From: an uncultured Lachnospiraceae bacterium
GTDB taxonomy: Bacteria > Bacillota > Clostridia > Lachnospirales > Lachnospiraceae
Assembly (NCBI GenBank): GCA_910576815.1
Contig: CAJTKA010000003.1
Span: forward strand, 1 to 64,000
DNA length: 64,000 nucleotides
Direction of reading: 5' to 3'
Position numbers and translations under genes: made by a program. The notes under the pieces are model-generated. The model made no database searches and had not been told where the DNA came from. It was given only the letters and a program-made list of their open reading frames with translations. Below are positions 48,422 to 57,486 of this stretch, one piece after another. Numbering within the stretch: position 1 is the first letter of the stretch; every line of letters starts with the position of its first letter.

Positions 48422-49502
48422 AATGTAGATGCGTATCATAAAATTCTAAAAAAGTCTCAAACAGTTCATCGTTGAGCATATGACTCCATTGATCCCGATC
48501 AAGATTTTCATGGATATAGTCGGCTTTCTCCTTTGTAAACTGTGCCTTGTTTTCAGCGGCCTGATAGTCGTAATCCAGTGTTTCAAGCCATTGCGAAAAT
48601 GAGGTATTGAACGCGTCGACATAGGCCGTATCATGGTAAATATGATTGTGTTCTGCACGATCAAGGCGAAGAAAGGAAAAGCGGGGATCGTCTCCGTATT
48701 TTATGTAATAAGTATCATATCCGTAATGAATCGGGACAACATCGTCATCGGTGCCATGCACGATCATGACAGCCGCATTGGATGCGGCAAAACCATCCAG
48801 CGCCGTGTTCGAGGCATAGCTGCCATATTTGAGCCATTCATGCAGTTTGACGAACGGCAGCATCAGATAGATTCCGTTTCCTGCCTGCTTTTTCCCTTCT
48901 GATTCAAACAGATCGATGGAACTGTTGAAACCGGAACATTCGATGACAGCCTTTACTTCGGGATGGTAAGTAAGTACGCTGCAGACGCTGTATCCGCCCC
49001 AGCTGTGTCCGAATAAAACGATGGGCAGATCGGCAAAATTGCCGCTTTGCTCCACAAAGGAAATCGCGTAGTCAAGGTCGACCACTCCCTGCGGCAGGCC
49101 GCCCACGCCTTTTCCTTCGCTCTCATCGTTTCCGGTGGCATCATAGGCGAACACGTAATAACCGTGTTGGGCAAAGTAGTTTGCACAATCCATGTACGAA
49201 TTATGTCCGCCGCCGCCGAAACCATGCGCCAATACAAGGATGCCGCGCTGGTCTTCCCCTGTGCTGTACAGATAGCCGGTCAGTTTCTGCCCTTTGTCAG
49301 AAGGAAATTCATATTTGGTGCGCTGTAATCCCTCGTAATCATCGACAGACAGCAGAAGCGGTTCGTAGCTTTCAAAACGTTTGTTGAAATTTTCATTGTA
49401 AATGGTTACGGACAACGCCCAGTCCCCGATGATCAATAATACCGCTAAAATACATACTGCGGTCAGGATGATTTTTTTCGGCTGCCGTTTCTTTTTTGTC
49501 AT
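48420..49502 (-). CDS. Membrane-anchored alpha/beta hydrolase
   Basis: About 360 residues from ATG 49502 (GGGAGAAC upstream; another ATG is at 49541). An N-terminal anchor (KIILTAVCILAVLLIIGDWALS) places the enzyme outside. The fold shows the oxyanion motif AHGFGGGGH, the nucleophile elbow LFGHSWGGYS, Asp in IVHGTDDDVVP and a His in RAEHNHIYHD. A serine hydrolase or esterase acting on acylated glycans or lipids is possible. It is the only gene on this strand in the cluster. Confidence 0.83.
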   Translation of the reverse strand: MTKKKRQPKKIILTAVCILAVLLIIGDWALSVTIYNENFNKRFESYEPLLLSVDDYEGLQRTKYEFPSDKGQKLTGYLYSTGEDQRGILVLAHGFGGGGHNSYMDCANYFAQHGYYVFAYDATGNDESEGKGVGGLPQGVVDLDYAISFVEQSGNFADLPIVLFGHSWGGYSVCSVLTYHPEVKAVIECSGFNSSIDLFESEGKKQAGNGIYLMLPFVKLHEWLKYGSYASNTALDGFAASNAAVMIVHGTDDDVVPIHYGYDTYYIKYGDDPRFSFLRLDRAEHNHIYHDTAYVDAFNTSFSQWLETLDYDYQAAENKAQFTKEKADYIHENLDRDQWSHMLNDELFETFLEFYDTHLH

Positions 49503-49702
49503 TTTGATAAGTTCTCCCAAGTGATTTGTATTGAAATCCATTCATTTGCATTACGGCTATTATATCATAAGTGTCATGATATGTGCAGACAGAAACGGCA
49601 CTTCTTGAAAAAGAAAAGGTCCTGTGATAAACTATTAGCAGACATGATCGGGTGCGGCAAAGATGCCGCGCTGATAAAATGGCATAGGATTAGGAGAGCA
49701 GG

Positions 49703-50644
49703 ATGAAGCAGACGGACAAGATTTACGTGGCAGGGCATAGAGGGCTGGTGGGCAGCGCGATCGTACGTTCCCTGCAGGCGAAGGGCTACACGAATGTGAT
49801 CGGCAGGACGCACAAAGAACTTGACTTGCTTAGTCAACAAGAGGTGCGTGATTTTTTTGAGAAGGAGCGCCCGGATGTGGTGGTTTTGGCGGCGGCAAAA
49901 GTGGGCGGCATCAACGCCAACAATACAGCGCCTGCGGAGTTCGCATACGAGAATATGCAGATCCAGTGCAATGTGATCCAGTGCTGCCACGAATATCAGG
50001 TGAAGAAACTTCTGTTTTTGGGAAGCACCTGCATTTATCCCCGCATGGCACCGCAGCCGATTCCGGAGGACGCACTGCTCACCGGGCCGCTGGAGGAGAC
50101 GAACGAGGCCTATGCCATTGCGAAGATCGCGGGGCTTGAGATGTGCAGGTTTTATAAGAGGCAGTACGGGGATGATTTCATCAGCTGTATGCCGACTAAT
50201 CTTTACGGTCCTCATGATAATTACGATCTGGAAGGATCCCATGTGATGCCGGCGATGATCCGTAAATTCCACGATGCCAAGGTGAACGGCGATCCCACGG
50301 TACAGTTGTGGGGCACGGGCACGCCGCTGCGGGAGTTTTTATATGTGGATGATATGGCGGATGCCTGTGTGTTTCTTTTAGAACATTACAGCGGCGAACA
50401 GCACGTGAACATCGGCACAGGCAAGGAAGTCACGATCAGGGAACTGGCGAAGACCGTGCAGAAAGTAGTAGGTTATACGGGTGAGATCGTATGGAACAAG
50501 GATATGCCGGACGGCACGCCGAGAAAGCTTACGGATGTGACAAAACTTCACGGGCTTGGCTGGCGGCACCGGATCGAGCTGGAAGAGGGTGTTGAGCTCG
50601 CCTACAAATGGTTTCGGGAAAACGTGGAAGAAGCGCGATTATAG
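49703..50644 (+). CDS. fcl: GDP-L-fucose synthase
   Basis: A 313-residue SDR protein: VAGHRGLVGSAIVRSL, AAKVGGINANN, the STCIYPRMAPQPIPE motif and catalytic YAIAK. It epimerises and reduces the Gmd product to GDP-L-fucose. Ribosome site AGGAGAGCAGG. Confidence 0.95.
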   Translation: MKQTDKIYVAGHRGLVGSAIVRSLQAKGYTNVIGRTHKELDLLSQQEVRDFFEKERPDVVVLAAAKVGGINANNTAPAEFAYENMQIQCNVIQCCHEYQVKKLLFLGSTCIYPRMAPQPIPEDALLTGPLEETNEAYAIAKIAGLEMCRFYKRQYGDDFISCMPTNLYGPHDNYDLEGSHVMPAMIRKFHDAKVNGDPTVQLWGTGTPLREFLYVDDMADACVFLLEHYSGEQHVNIGTGKEVTIRELAKTVQKVVGYTGEIVWNKDMPDGTPRKLTDVTKLHGLGWRHRIELEEGVELAYKWFRENVEEARL

Positions 50645-50669
50645 GACGCGACAGCGCGATAACTTATGA

Positions 50670-50704
50670 TTTACAGCGCGATGGATATTTGGTATCATGT
50701 CGAA
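50670..50704 (+). promoter_or_regulatory. Promoter with Spo0A box before the Spo0A-like gene
   Basis: TTTACA (50670-50675), 17 bases, TATCAT (50693-50698). TGTCGAA (50698-50704), a match to the 0A box TGNCGAA, overlaps the end of the -10. A protein bound here would block initiation. A 7-base match is short and may be chance. Confidence 0.4.
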
Positions 50705-50776
50705 AGAAAATGATAACCGACGGGGAAACGATGGCAAGGTTGTCAAACTATAAAGTTGCAAAGGAGTAAAAGGGGA

Positions 50777-51160
50777 ATGGCACAACAGAATATGGTGAGC
50801 AAACATGAGACTACGCAGATGATCTCGGATTTCATGTTGGAACTCGGTATACCGGCACATTTGCGGGGATATCAGTTTTTACGGAGCGCGCTGGAGATGT
50901 GCGTGGAGGATATGGAGCTTGTGGGGAGCGTTACAAAGCTTTTGTATCCTGATCTGGCAAAGCATTATCAGACCACGGACACAAAAGTGGAGCGGGCGAT
51001 CCGCAATGCGATCGAGGTTTCCTGGGACAGAGGGAACGGCGATCTGTTTGAGGAATTGTTTGGCTACAGCAACAGTCCGGAATATACCAGACCGACCAAC
51101 AGTGAGTACATAGCCGTCGTGGCGGATCACATACGTTTGGAAAATGGTTTGATTGGTTAG
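50777..51160 (+). CDS. Stand-alone Spo0A-type DNA-binding domain protein without receiver
   Basis: A 127-residue protein. From residue 15 to the end it aligns with the effector domain of sporulation regulator Spo0A: LELGIPAHLRGYQFLR, MELVGSVTKLLYPDLAKHY, KVERAIRNAIEVSWDRGN and the closing RPTNSEYIAVVADHIRLEN. Full Spo0A has an N-terminal receiver of about 130 residues, which is absent here, so it would not be controlled by phosphorylation. It lies between GDP-fucose synthesis and glycosyltransferase genes. Likely roles are control of the cluster or interference with Spo0A; both are inferences. Confidence 0.9.
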   Translation: MAQQNMVSKHETTQMISDFMLELGIPAHLRGYQFLRSALEMCVEDMELVGSVTKLLYPDLAKHYQTTDTKVERAIRNAIEVSWDRGNGDLFEELFGYSNSPEYTRPTNSEYIAVVADHIRLENGLIG

Positions 51161-51189
51161 AAGGGAGAGATACGTCTCTTCCTTTTTTT
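51161..51189 (+). terminator. Terminator after the Spo0A-like gene
   Basis: AAGGGAGAGA (51161-51170) pairs with TCTCTTCCTT (51175-51184), loop TACG, then TTTTT. The next gene starts 48 bases later. Confidence 0.85.
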
Positions 51190-51236
51190 ATGTAAATGTG
51201 GTACACTATTATCGATATGCACGAAAGGAGAACGTT

Positions 51237-52205
51237 ATGAAGTTACTCAGCGTTATCGTGCCCTGTTACAATGAAGAAGAAAACGTCAGGGATTTCTATG
51301 ATGAATTATGTAAAAATACGGAATTTTTTGAGAAAAAGCAGATCGCTTTGGAAATCCTTTATGTGGATGACGGCTCCAAAGATAAGACAGTCTCGGAGGT
51401 AAAAAAACTTTGTGCGGAAGATGCGCGCGTGAGGCTTGTTTCCTTTTCCCGTAATTTCGGGAAAGAAGCGGCAATCTACGCAGGCTTGCAGAAATGTAAG
51501 GGCGATTTGGCGGTATTGATGGATGCGGATTTGCAGGACCCGCCCTCGCTTTTGCCGGAGATGTATTCCTATATCGAGCAGGGGTATGACTCCGTGGCGA
51601 CCAGGCGCGTGACAAGAAAGGGTGAGCCCTTGATCCGTTCCTTTTTTGCGAGGATGTTTTATCGGCTGATGAATCGGATCTCCCGCACGGAGATCGTGGA
51701 CGGCGCGCGGGATTATCGCCTGATGACCAGACAGGTGGTGGACGCGATTTTGGCGATGTCCGAGTATAACCGTTTTACCAAGGGGATTTTCGGCTGGGTG
51801 GGCTATGAGACCAAGTGGTTGGAATATGAGAATATAGAACGCAGAAAAGGGGAAACGAAGTGGTCTTTTTGGAAGCTTTTTCTCTATTCGCTGGAAGGGA
51901 TCATCGCCTTTTCCACGGCGCCGCTTACCATTGCTTCCGTGATGGGCGTGCTGTTTTGTGTGCTTGCTTTTGCGATGATCATTTTTACGATCGTACGTAA
52001 AATATTGTTTGACGACCCGACTTCCGGATGGCCGTCTTTGGTTTGCATCATCATGATGGTCAGTGGGGTGCAGCTTTTTTGCCTGGGGATTTTGGGGCAG
52101 TATTTATCAAAGACGTATATGGAAGTAAAGAAGCGCCCGATCTACCTGGTGAAGGAGGAGACGGGAGGAGAGGCGCCGGATGAAAGCGAAGGAGAGAAGG
52201 CTTGA
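51237..52205 (+). CDS. DPM1/GtrB-type family 2 glycosyltransferase with membrane anchor
   Basis: A 322-residue protein from ATG 51237 (AAAGGAGAACGTT). The GT-A domain has SVIVPCYNEEENVRDFY, YVDDGSKDKT and the metal site MDADLQDPP, followed by two C-terminal membrane spans (TAPLTIASVMGVLFCVLAFAM and a second). This class loads a sugar onto polyprenyl phosphate for use outside the membrane, matching the GT-C-like proteins at 46549 and 62531. Confidence 0.9.
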   Translation: MKLLSVIVPCYNEEENVRDFYDELCKNTEFFEKKQIALEILYVDDGSKDKTVSEVKKLCAEDARVRLVSFSRNFGKEAAIYAGLQKCKGDLAVLMDADLQDPPSLLPEMYSYIEQGYDSVATRRVTRKGEPLIRSFFARMFYRLMNRISRTEIVDGARDYRLMTRQVVDAILAMSEYNRFTKGIFGWVGYETKWLEYENIERRKGETKWSFWKLFLYSLEGIIAFSTAPLTIASVMGVLFCVLAFAMIIFTIVRKILFDDPTSGWPSLVCIIMMVSGVQLFCLGILGQYLSKTYMEVKKRPIYLVKEETGGEAPDESEGEKA

Positions 52206-53047
52206 AGGAAAGAGAAGACGGGCTGATCAGCGTGATCGTTCCGGTGTACGGCGCAGAGAAGTATATTACGAAAACCATAGATATGGTGGCGGCGCAGACT
52301 TTTGAGAGCTGGGAGCTGTTGCTGATCGAAGACGCTTCGCCTGACGCAAGTGCACAGACTGTCCGCAGCGCGCTTGCGGGATACAGCCGGCAGGATGTGA
52401 CGGCAGAATTTTCCGCGCGGATATCTAATGTGCGCCGGGCAGAACGCTATACGGACGGTAAGGGCAGACAGATTCTTTTTCTTTGCAAGGAGAAAAATGA
52501 GGGAGCGGCGGCTGCGAGAAACACGGGACTTGCGCTTGCGCGGGGCAGATATATCGCCTTTCTCGATGCGGACGATGTTTGGTATCCTGAAAAACTTACA
52601 AAAGAGCTTGCTTTTTTACAAAAAAATAAGGCGGGGTTTGTATTCAGCGCCTATGAGTTTGGCGATGAGGAGGCGGCCCCCACAGGGAAGGTGGTACACG
52701 TGCCGCCCGTTCTCACTTATCAAAAAGCCCTTTCGCGGACGGTAATTTTTACCACTACGGTGCTTCTTGACAGAGAAAAGATCATGGACGAGCTGATCAG
52801 GATGCCGCTGGTGGAGAGCGAAGATACAGCAACCTGGTGGAATATCCTGCGGGCGGGCCATAAGGCGTATGGGCTTGACGAGACGCTTGCAATCTACAGA
52901 AGACCGCCAAAATCCCTTTCTTCCAACAAGATAAAAGCGCTGCGGCGGATCTGGAATCTTTATCGCAGGCAGGAAGGGTTTTCGGTACCGGAGAGCCTTC
53001 GATACTTTATTCCATGGGCTTTCAGGGCTGTTTTAAGGCGTCTGTAA
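52202..53047 (+). CDS. Family 2 glycosyltransferase
   Basis: A 281-residue protein starting at TTG 52202, which overlaps the previous stop (TTGA); GGAG lies 8 bases upstream. GT-A features: SVIVPVYGAEKYI, LLIEDASPDAS, AARNTGLALARGRYIAFLDADDVWYPEKL. Resembles teichuronic acid or EpsE-like transferases. Donor and acceptor not predictable. Confidence 0.88.
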   Translation: MKEREDGLISVIVPVYGAEKYITKTIDMVAAQTFESWELLLIEDASPDASAQTVRSALAGYSRQDVTAEFSARISNVRRAERYTDGKGRQILFLCKEKNEGAAAARNTGLALARGRYIAFLDADDVWYPEKLTKELAFLQKNKAGFVFSAYEFGDEEAAPTGKVVHVPPVLTYQKALSRTVIFTTTVLLDREKIMDELIRMPLVESEDTATWWNILRAGHKAYGLDETLAIYRRPPKSLSSNKIKALRRIWNLYRRQEGFSVPESLRYFIPWAFRAVLRRL

Positions 53048-53065
53048 CGCAAAACGGAGTGAACC

Positions 53066-54436
53066 ATGAGACGATTTGAATCCTTAAAAAGATTGATTAT
53101 ATTGCAGTTGTCCTTCGTTGGGTTGATCATTCACACGGCGGTCTACGCTTATTTTTGGTTTCAGGAATACTATCCTTATCTGCGCTTTCACGGCAAAGCA
53201 AAATTTTTCCGCAACGGTCATTTGTTAATGATCCTGATTTATTTTGTGCTGCTATTCTTTTTTGCCAATATGTACGGCGCATTAAAGGTTGGCTATTTGA
53301 AGGCGACAGATGTTTTTATCTCGGAGGTCTTTTCCCTTTTATTTGTCAATGTGATTTCATATTTCCAGATATCTCTGATGGCAAACTGGGTGGTGGCAGT
53401 GCGCCCTATTGCGATGGTAATGCTGATACAGATCATTATTTCGGCAGTCTGGATCTATGTCTGTAACGCCTGTTATTACAAGGCCTTTCCACCCAGAGAT
53501 ATCCTCATTGTCCACGGTGAGAGGCCGATTGATGATATCATAGCCAAATTCAACTCCCGCCGGGACAAGTATCAGGTGAAAAATTGCATAAACGTTTCCG
53601 AGGGAATGGACGCCGTCAAGCGTGAGATCAATGGAAAGTACGGTGCGGTGGTGCTTTGGGACATTCCCGTGGCGGTGCGGAACGATCTTTTAAAATTCTG
53701 TTACAGCCGGTCCATCCGCGTTTATATGATGCCCAAAATATCTGATGTGCTGGTGAAGGGCGCGGATCAGCTGCACCTGTTTGACACGCCCGTTTACCTG
53801 ACCAGGGAGTACTCTCTGAAAGTGGAGCAGCGGCTGGCAAAACGGCTGATCGACTTGGTTTGTTCCGTGATCCTTTTGGTGATCGCGTCGCCCTTTATGC
53901 TGATCACGGCGGTGGCGATCAAGCTCTATGACGGCGGTCCTGTCTTTTATAAACAGATTCGCTGCACCAGAGACCGAAAAGAATTTTATATTCTCAAATT
54001 CCGCAGTATGCGGGTGGATGCTGAGAAGGACGGTGTGGCAAGGCTGGCATCAAAGAATGATGACCGTATTACGCCGATCGGGAAATTTATCCGCGCGACC
54101 AGGATCGACGAACTGCCGCAGCTCATCAATATCTTAAAGGGAGAAATGTCCTTTATCGGTCCCAGACCGGAGCGGCCTGAGATCATTGACAAGTATCTGG
54201 AGGAAATGCCTGAGTTCGCATTTCGTATGAAGGTGAAGGCGGGGCTAGCGGGTTATGCGCAGGTTTATGGGAAATATAACACCACGCCTTATGATAAATT
54301 AAAACTGGATTTAACCTATATTGAACAGTACTCGGTATGGCTGGACTTAAAGCTGATGATGCTTACGTTGAAGATCCTGATCAAGCCGGAGAGTACGGAG
54401 GGGGTCGAAAAGGATCAGACGACGGCCATGAAATAG
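53066..54436 (+). CDS. Exopolysaccharide priming sugar transferase (polyprenyl glycosylphosphotransferase)
   Basis: A 456-residue protein. Four N-terminal membrane spans and a Rossmann-like region precede the catalytic C-terminus: KRLIDLVCSVILLVIASPFML, GGPVFYKQIRCTRDRKEFY, FRSMRVDAEKD and TRIDELPQLINILKGEMSFI with GPRPERPE. It transfers a sugar-1-phosphate from a UDP-sugar to undecaprenyl phosphate, starting each repeat unit. Confidence 0.93.
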   Translation: MRRFESLKRLIILQLSFVGLIIHTAVYAYFWFQEYYPYLRFHGKAKFFRNGHLLMILIYFVLLFFFANMYGALKVGYLKATDVFISEVFSLLFVNVISYFQISLMANWVVAVRPIAMVMLIQIIISAVWIYVCNACYYKAFPPRDILIVHGERPIDDIIAKFNSRRDKYQVKNCINVSEGMDAVKREINGKYGAVVLWDIPVAVRNDLLKFCYSRSIRVYMMPKISDVLVKGADQLHLFDTPVYLTREYSLKVEQRLAKRLIDLVCSVILLVIASPFMLITAVAIKLYDGGPVFYKQIRCTRDRKEFYILKFRSMRVDAEKDGVARLASKNDDRITPIGKFIRATRIDELPQLINILKGEMSFIGPRPERPEIIDKYLEEMPEFAFRMKVKAGLAGYAQVYGKYNTTPYDKLKLDLTYIEQYSVWLDLKLMMLTLKILIKPESTEGVEKDQTTAMK

Positions 54437-54449
54437 AAAGGTTTACGCT

Positions 54450-55439
54450 ATGGAAAGCAGCTATATAAATGAGGGCATGGATTTGAAAAAGTATATGATC
54501 TGTCTGTGGCGGCGGCTTCCTTTCGTGATTGTGATTGGTGTGGCGGCGGCGCTTCTTTTTGGGGTTATCTATACGCTGTCGCGGACGGTTCCGGAGGGGG
54601 AGCGGGAATATCAGGCGTTTGCGAAGGTATATCTGGATTTTGCGGCAGATGAGACGGGGGAAGTTTATCAGGCATACAATGGCTATACCTGGAATGATTT
54701 AATGGCGGCTGACCCGCTCATGGACTTGACGCTTTCTTATCTCTCGGGGGATTATACCCGAGAGGAAGTGCAGGCGTCGCTCAAGGCGGAAATTCTTTCG
54801 GATATTCGGCTGCTCACCGTGACGGTGACAACGAACCGGGAGGAGCGTACGGAAGCGATTTTGCACGCTGCGGTGCAGGCGCTTACCGCATACGGAAAGC
54901 AGGCGAAGGAGTTTATTGAGATCAGCGCGATTCAGGAGACGGAAGCAAAGCTGGTGGTGGCGGACAGCCGCCTGCTGCAGGCTGTTTTGCTGGGGCTGTT
55001 TTTAGGCCTTTTCCTTGCGCTGTTGGGTCTTGCACTCCGCGGTGTTTTTGAGGCAAGGATTCTTGTGACAGGCGACCTGAAAAAAGTGACGGATGTATTG
55101 TTTTTAGGCTATGTGGATGGACCTGGGAATCTGAGCGGAGATTATGAAAAGAACCTTGCTTATCTGCGTGAAAAGGCAGGAGATATCACGGTCTGTGAAG
55201 CTTCTTTGGAGCAGCCTTTTGTGGAGGAGGATTTTCAAAATCTTCGTGAGGCGCCGGGCGTGGTTTTGTCCGTTCCGTTTGGAAAGGCAAATGCCGCCTG
55301 GGTATCCTATGCGATCGATCAGCTGGCGGCGCAGGACTGCGCACTTTTGGGTGTGGCGATACGGGACTGTGACGCGGGATTTTTGCGGAAATATTATGGG
55401 AGAGAATGTCTGCGGCTGCGGGATGTGAAAGAAGCGTAG
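54450..55439 (+). CDS. Wzz/YveK-like chain-length regulator
   Basis: A 329-residue protein with two membrane spans (LPFVIVIGVAAALLFGVIYTL near 27-47 and LLQAVLLGLFLGLFLALLGLAL near 174-195) enclosing an extracytoplasmic coil, the Wzz layout. After the second span lies a cytoplasmic domain of about 125 residues that lacks Walker motifs, so it is not a BY-kinase but could be a degenerate relative. Spacing to the gene before is 13 bases. Confidence 0.8.
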   Translation: MESSYINEGMDLKKYMICLWRRLPFVIVIGVAAALLFGVIYTLSRTVPEGEREYQAFAKVYLDFAADETGEVYQAYNGYTWNDLMAADPLMDLTLSYLSGDYTREEVQASLKAEILSDIRLLTVTVTTNREERTEAILHAAVQALTAYGKQAKEFIEISAIQETEAKLVVADSRLLQAVLLGLFLGLFLALLGLALRGVFEARILVTGDLKKVTDVLFLGYVDGPGNLSGDYEKNLAYLREKAGDITVCEASLEQPFVEEDFQNLREAPGVVLSVPFGKANAAWVSYAIDQLAAQDCALLGVAIRDCDAGFLRKYYGRECLRLRDVKEA

Positions 55440-55482
55440 CGATTGGCAGGAACATATGGGCAGGAGAGAGAAGAGGTGCGGC

Positions 55483-56265
55483 ATGAAATTGGAGGTCCTG
55501 GTCTCCGCGGTGGAAAAAGACGCGGCGGCACTTCTTTCAAAAATGAATATTGCCACAGATGCGGTCCTTGTGAACCAATGCGATCGGTATGGGTATGAAA
55601 CGCTTTCCGTACCGAACGGAACGGCGCGCTGTTTTTCCATGCCCGAGCGGGGCGTGGGGCTGAGCCGTAACACGGCGCTGTTACATGCTTCGGGAGAACA
55701 GGTGCTTTTTTCCGATGAGGATATCGTGCTTTCGTCTGACTATGCGGAAAAAGTTATGGATGCTTACCGTGCCCTTCCCGACGCGGATCTGATTCTTTTT
55801 AATGTAAAGGTCGCTCCCGCCCGCAGGACTTACTGGAATCGGTCGATCTGCCGCGTCACCTGGAAGAATTACGGCAGATATCCTGCTTACAGCATTTCAG
55901 CGAAGCTTTCGTCCCTGCGGCGGGCGAATGTGCATTATTCGCTTCTGTTTGGCGGCGGTGCAAAGTACAGCAACGGGGAGGACAGCCTTTTTCTGCGGGA
56001 CTGCCTGCGGGCGGGGCTTACCGTATATGCACATACGGCCTGCATCGGGGAGGAGAAGGAGCGTCCTTCTACCTGGTTTAACGGCTATACTGAAAAATTT
56101 TTCCGCGACAGGGGCGTGCTCTACCATCATCTTTACGGAGGGCTTGCCAGGCCGCTTGCCCTGCGGTTCCTTCTGGTGCACAGGAAGGAAATGTGTCGGG
56201 AAATTTCAATCAAGAAAGCCTATCGCATCATGTGTGAGGGTGTGCGGGAGGCAAAAGGCGGATGA
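55483..56265 (+). CDS. Glycosyltransferase (family 2-like)
   Basis: A 260-residue protein from ATG 55483. The N-terminus MKLEVLVSAVEKDAAALLSKMN with NQCDRYGYETLS and RGVGLSRNTALLHASGEQVLFSDEDIVLS resembles GT2 proteins of polysaccharide clusters, with SDEDI in the place of the usual DxD. The stop overlaps the next start by four bases (ATGA). Confidence 0.8.
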   Translation: MKLEVLVSAVEKDAAALLSKMNIATDAVLVNQCDRYGYETLSVPNGTARCFSMPERGVGLSRNTALLHASGEQVLFSDEDIVLSSDYAEKVMDAYRALPDADLILFNVKVAPARRTYWNRSICRVTWKNYGRYPAYSISAKLSSLRRANVHYSLLFGGGAKYSNGEDSLFLRDCLRAGLTVYAHTACIGEEKERPSTWFNGYTEKFFRDRGVLYHHLYGGLARPLALRFLLVHRKEMCREISIKKAYRIMCEGVREAKGG

Positions 56266-57389
56266 TCCTTTATATTACGGTGGCGGTTTTTACGGCGCTG
56301 CTTGCGGGGATGGTGGATAACCACCCGATCAGACAACCCCATACGGTAACACGGCAACAGCTTACAAACAAGGTCTGCCTGTGGGCGATTTTTATCATCC
56401 TCTTTGCCCTTTCCGCGTGCAGACTGAATGTCGGCAATGACTATGCCAAATATGTAGAGTTTATGCACCTTGTCAACTGCGATTCCTATGTGCCCACGGA
56501 GATTGGTTTTAATCTGCTGGTAAAGCTGATTTACGGACTGTCGGGATTTGAGAATTTTCTGCTGGTGTTTGCGGTCTATTCTTTTGTGACGGTGCTTCTT
56601 TTTCTGCTGGCGTTATATGAGCAGAGCGACGAGTTTTCTCTAAGCTTTTTCCTGTTTATGACGTTGGGATATTACTTTCAGACCTTCAGCACGGTGCGCT
56701 ATTATCTCGCGCTTGCGATCGCCCTTTATTCCATGAGGTTTGTGCTGCGCAGGCAGTGGGGCAGATTTCTTATTTTAGTCCTTTTGGGTGCGACCTTCCA
56801 TAAGTCGCTTTTGGTGGTGATACCGCTCTATTTTCTGGCTTCCCTTCGATGGAAGAAATGGCAGCTGGCGTTGGCGGCGCTCTTTTGCACGACCTTTTTA
56901 TTTATGCAGGATTTTTATCTGAAAGTGGTGGTGTTTCTCTATCCGACCTATGAGGATACGGAGTATCTGGAGGGCGGCACCAGTTATATCAATATCCTGC
57001 GCTGCGCGGCGGTGCTTGCCTTTGCGGGGATCGTGTATCTGATGGAGCGGAGAGAGAAGGCGGAAACATTGGCGGAAGACGCACGATTTTGGTTTTATTT
57101 CTACCTTAATCTGGGTGCGCTGGTACTTTACACGTTTTGCTCGTTTTTGCCTATTATATCGCGGATCGGCTACTACCTGACTGTAAGTCAGATCCTGTTT
57201 TTGCCCATGCTCCTTGCAAGGGTGAAAGATGAAAGATGGCGGCGGCTGTTTCGGGCCGGGATTTTGCTGGCGGCGGTACTCTATTTTGCAGTGTACTTAA
57301 GGCGCGCCGCGAATGACGGCGTGCTGGTTCTGCCCTATAAGACATTTTTGTTCAACGATATGGTAAACATCCTGTCGGATGTCAATTGA
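56262..57389 (+). CDS. EpsG-family membrane protein, likely polymerase
   Basis: A 375-residue protein with about ten membrane spans. The segment LSACRLNVGNDYAKYVEFM followed by EIGFNLLVKLIYGL and TFSTVRYYLALAIALYSMRF matches EpsG, the proposed Wzy-like polymerase of exopolysaccharide operons. It should join repeat units outside the membrane. No Wzx flippase is recognised in the window. Confidence 0.85.
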   Translation: MILYITVAVFTALLAGMVDNHPIRQPHTVTRQQLTNKVCLWAIFIILFALSACRLNVGNDYAKYVEFMHLVNCDSYVPTEIGFNLLVKLIYGLSGFENFLLVFAVYSFVTVLLFLLALYEQSDEFSLSFFLFMTLGYYFQTFSTVRYYLALAIALYSMRFVLRRQWGRFLILVLLGATFHKSLLVVIPLYFLASLRWKKWQLALAALFCTTFLFMQDFYLKVVVFLYPTYEDTEYLEGGTSYINILRCAAVLAFAGIVYLMERREKAETLAEDARFWFYFYLNLGALVLYTFCSFLPIISRIGYYLTVSQILFLPMLLARVKDERWRRLFRAGILLAAVLYFAVYLRRAANDGVLVLPYKTFLFNDMVNILSDVN

Positions 57390-57391
57390 CA

Positions 57392-57459
57392 GATCGAGCA
57401 AGCTCGATCGCGAGATTTGCCTGAAGAAATTCTTTTAGAATTATCTTCGCAAACTCGAA
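57392..57459 (+). repeat. Double hairpin between epsG-like and glycosyltransferase genes
   Basis: GATCGAGC/GCTCGATC (57392-57409) is followed by CGAG, bulged A, TTTGC, an inner hairpin, GCAAA, CTCG (57411-57459). Same architecture as 21261-21322. Confidence 0.65.
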
Positions 57460-57486
57460 ACGGCGAAATATCAGGAGAAAGAATAT

